A stretch of 64,000 nt of DNA, taken from positions 2,542,001 through 2,606,000 of the forward strand of contig JANFOG010000005.1 of the NCBI GenBank assembly GCA_024336345.1. Direction: 5' to 3'. Source of the stretch: Mariannaea sp. PMI_226. Its lineage: Eukaryota; Ascomycota; Sordariomycetes; Hypocreales; Nectriaceae. Each line of letters opens with the position of its first letter. Position 1 is the first letter of the stretch. The position numbers were made by a program, and so were the translations under genes. Shown here in pieces: positions 61,771 to 64,000 of the stretch. Below the pieces are notes generated by a model. The model was not told the DNA's origin. It did not search any database and worked only from the letters and a program-made list of their open reading frames with translations.

Positions 61771-63324
61771 TGTGCTGCAAGTTCAGCAAAGGTAGGATGG
61801 GGAAACCTGCAGGATATGTTTGTAACTACCTACTGCTAGTGGTGCCACCGAAAGATCCGAATCGATGAACTTCATTTTGAGGCTCACTTATTTCGCATCA
61901 GAAGGCTACAACTGAACGTGGCAATTAATGCTTCTCAGAAATCATTATATCATTACATATCTATCTCATCACATTTTTTTCTATTCCCTTCTTTTTTCTT
62001 CTCTCACATTTCGTACATCATGGCTCCCCCCTGTGATTCTGTAGGCTGCTGCTCTCACAACAATGACTCGTTTCCCTCTCTCTCTTTCGGTTCTTTCACA
62101 ATTGTGATAAATGCGAAACATCATGTAGCTTGCCCGGCCAGCATCTATCCGAGTCCGACGGTAGCACAAACTAGAAATGATTACGAATAATTTTCAATCA
62201 TGTTTCTACGCTTTCTGCCATCTTCCATATTTCTCCCCACTCCCTTTTCTCCCTGTTCTGCTGTTCTGCTGTTCTGCCTTTCTGCCTGGCTTTGTACGAG
62301 CTCTGGAGTTGACTTATCGAAACCCAAAGCAATCCCCCTCCCTGCTCATCCATACCCCCATTCCACCCGGTCGTCACTGTGCTTTGGCCGAGCGGTGTTT
62401 GTATATTCGTACTCATCGTAAAAACGAGGCGAGGTGAGGTGAGGCGATGCGGGCCTTACTTTGGACGCCCCCACTCTGACACCGTCATTCACCATCACTC
62501 ATCATCACCGAGACGTCGGGGAATGGTACGAGAGCCTATCCAAATATAGGTACACGAGAAGATGGCGAAACAAGACGTGATGAGGTCTTACTCAAAGAAG
62601 AAAACGAAGCCTTAGCGTCTTGACTTTTTTCTTTTTCTTTTTTTCTTTCTTTTTTTTTGCCTCAATTGCTTATTTGACCAAGGCATCAGATAGAAATCTA
62701 GATAGAGTCAATAGCATGCAGTTGAGCTATTGGGCTGGCTCGATCTCTGTAAGTCAACTGACCAATTGGCCCCCCATCGCCCCGTGCTCATCGTAATCGC
62801 ATCTTCCCCACTCCGTCTATCACTACTCAGCTGGCTACATCCCCTTGCCGACGAGAATATGGGGACATACTGTGTGTATCCGGAGAACATACATCTCCCC
62901 AGGTCCTCAAGTATCCATCCTCTCATTAGCTAGCATCCAGCCAAGGTACCCAGCCAGCGCCAGGTAAGCTAGTCAAAGACACACGACTCCGGGGTTAGTA
63001 GAAACGCATAACATTGCCTGTTTGGGGATTTCCCACTTACATATGTGGAATCTCTCCTCCCAAGCAAAGAACACTCATAATTATTGGATTTTGTCGAGGG
63101 TCTTGTTTGTGTCAGATGATTTTATTGCTCTTGGCGAGCTCCCGCTAAGGTGACCAATTCGCTCAGCTATGTTGAACTAGAGAAACCAGTATTCTAACTA
63201 GAGGGATTCACTCTCAGATTGGGAGGGAGGATACCCTACGGGCTACTGCTTACTGAATAATTTATACCAACATGACTCCTACATCCAAACCTTGTTGAAC
63301 AATATCAATGAGTTGAATGAGAGA

Positions 63325-63342
63325 AGAGAGAGAGAGAGAGAG
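63325..63342. repeat. GA dinucleotide repeat
   Basis: About nine tandem GA units near the right end of the window, outside any gene. Confidence 0.85.
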
Positions 63343-64000
63343 CAAGGCAGATTAATTCCGGCCAAATAGTACAACGATAGATACCAAATCACACCAGCAG
63401 CAAACATCAGACGCATGTATCAACACAAGAGCTCACAAGACACCAGAACAAATCTTCACTGTATGCATTGTCAAGGTATTGAATCACCAACATCCATCAT
63501 GGCGCTTGAATTTCAGGTATATAATGCTCCAGACACCCAACGCCACAGCCATGAAGGTACCACACCCTTCATAGGTTGGCACATGTAGGAAGAGTACATG
63601 AATCTGTTCAGCATTGAATGAGAGGCAACCCAAACCAGATCCAGATCATCGTAGTCTTCTCTTTTTGTTCTCTCCCGCCTCTTTTTTTGTTTTTGGTTGT
63701 CGAGTAAAAGAAAAGGGGCACTTGACAAACCCAACAAACACGAATAGCACCATAATCATGAATGAACCACCGTCCCAAACACATAGTTCCTATCAACGCA
63801 TCACTCACTCCCTCCACCTCAAGTCCATTGCAAAGTAGGTTCAAACAATATTCCGGGTAACAATATCATCGCCGCCATGGCGAACCAGTCCCCCAAACCC
63901 AACGCCAACAGAGGCATCTGAACCCTTCTACCATGCAATGTGGAAATTTTTGAATACGTCTCAAAAGAATCTTCCTCCACCCAGCGCAACGAGGTGATCC

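Larger units (their letters stand above)
58643..64000. other. 5.4-kb right end without recognisable genes
   Basis: Short unrelated frames only. Contains T31 (59488-59518), a CCTA repeat (61741-61770), T-rich tracts near 61310 and 62630, and a GA repeat (63325-63342). Many T/C-rich segments could be promoters of a gene beyond the window. No tRNA, transposon or conserved domain is seen. Confidence 0.5.

Noticed and set aside
1..64000. tRNA genes, CRISPR arrays, bacterial-type operons or a biosynthetic gene cluster
   Set aside because: No segment with both tRNA box A and box B in proper spacing was found by eye, no spaced identical repeats exist, and the genes present are unrelated housekeeping and regulatory genes. 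A tRNAscan-SE run would settle the tRNA question.

Overview
The window looks like nuclear DNA of a filamentous ascomycete (Pezizomycotina), most likely a Sordariomycete and perhaps a hypocrealean. The evidence is short introns (about 50-240 nt) with GTAAGT-like donors and CAG/TAG acceptors, no operons, long T-rich and microsatellite-rich intergenic DNA, CCTA-type simple repeats, and protein families typical of this group: an NsdD-type GATA factor, an Nbr1-type autophagy receptor with four ZZ fingers, and a Nup2-type nucleoporin. I cannot name the species from sequence alone.

Layout. Positions 1-600 hold two tandem 5S rRNA-like genes on the minus strand, followed by about 1.5 kb of AT-rich DNA. 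Next come a MYG1-type exonuclease gene (plus) and, convergent with it, an endosulfine/Igo1 gene (minus). About 6 kb of DNA without a recognisable gene separates igo1 from gcs1, the glutamate-cysteine ligase gene (plus, six exons, 10852-13394). A further 8.9 kb without a recognisable gene lies between gcs1 and the convergent nsdD-type GATA factor gene (minus, 22313-24089). The leader and promoter of nsdD face a 21-kb stretch (about 25.4-46.6 kb) in which I recognise no gene. The right part carries three minus-strand genes in a row: gamma-tubulin (46644-48623), a Nup2-type FG nucleoporin with a C-terminal Ran-binding domain (49545-53236) and an Nbr1-type autophagy receptor (54966-57924). The last 6 kb shows only simple repeats.

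The genes are housekeeping or regulatory and do not form a pathway or cluster: mitochondrial/nuclear RNA processing (MYG1), the Greatwall-PP2A switch (Igo1), glutathione synthesis (gcs1), developmental transcription (nsdD), microtubule nucleation (gamma-tubulin), nuclear transport (Nup2) and selective autophagy (Nbr1). No biosynthetic cluster, intact transposon, CRISPR array or convincing tRNA was seen. The most informative unusual signals are paired, compensating changes between the two 5S-like genes, an in-frame presequence-like extension on MYG1, and the very large gene-free spaces around nsdD. Splice sites were placed by hand from reading frame and family conservation.
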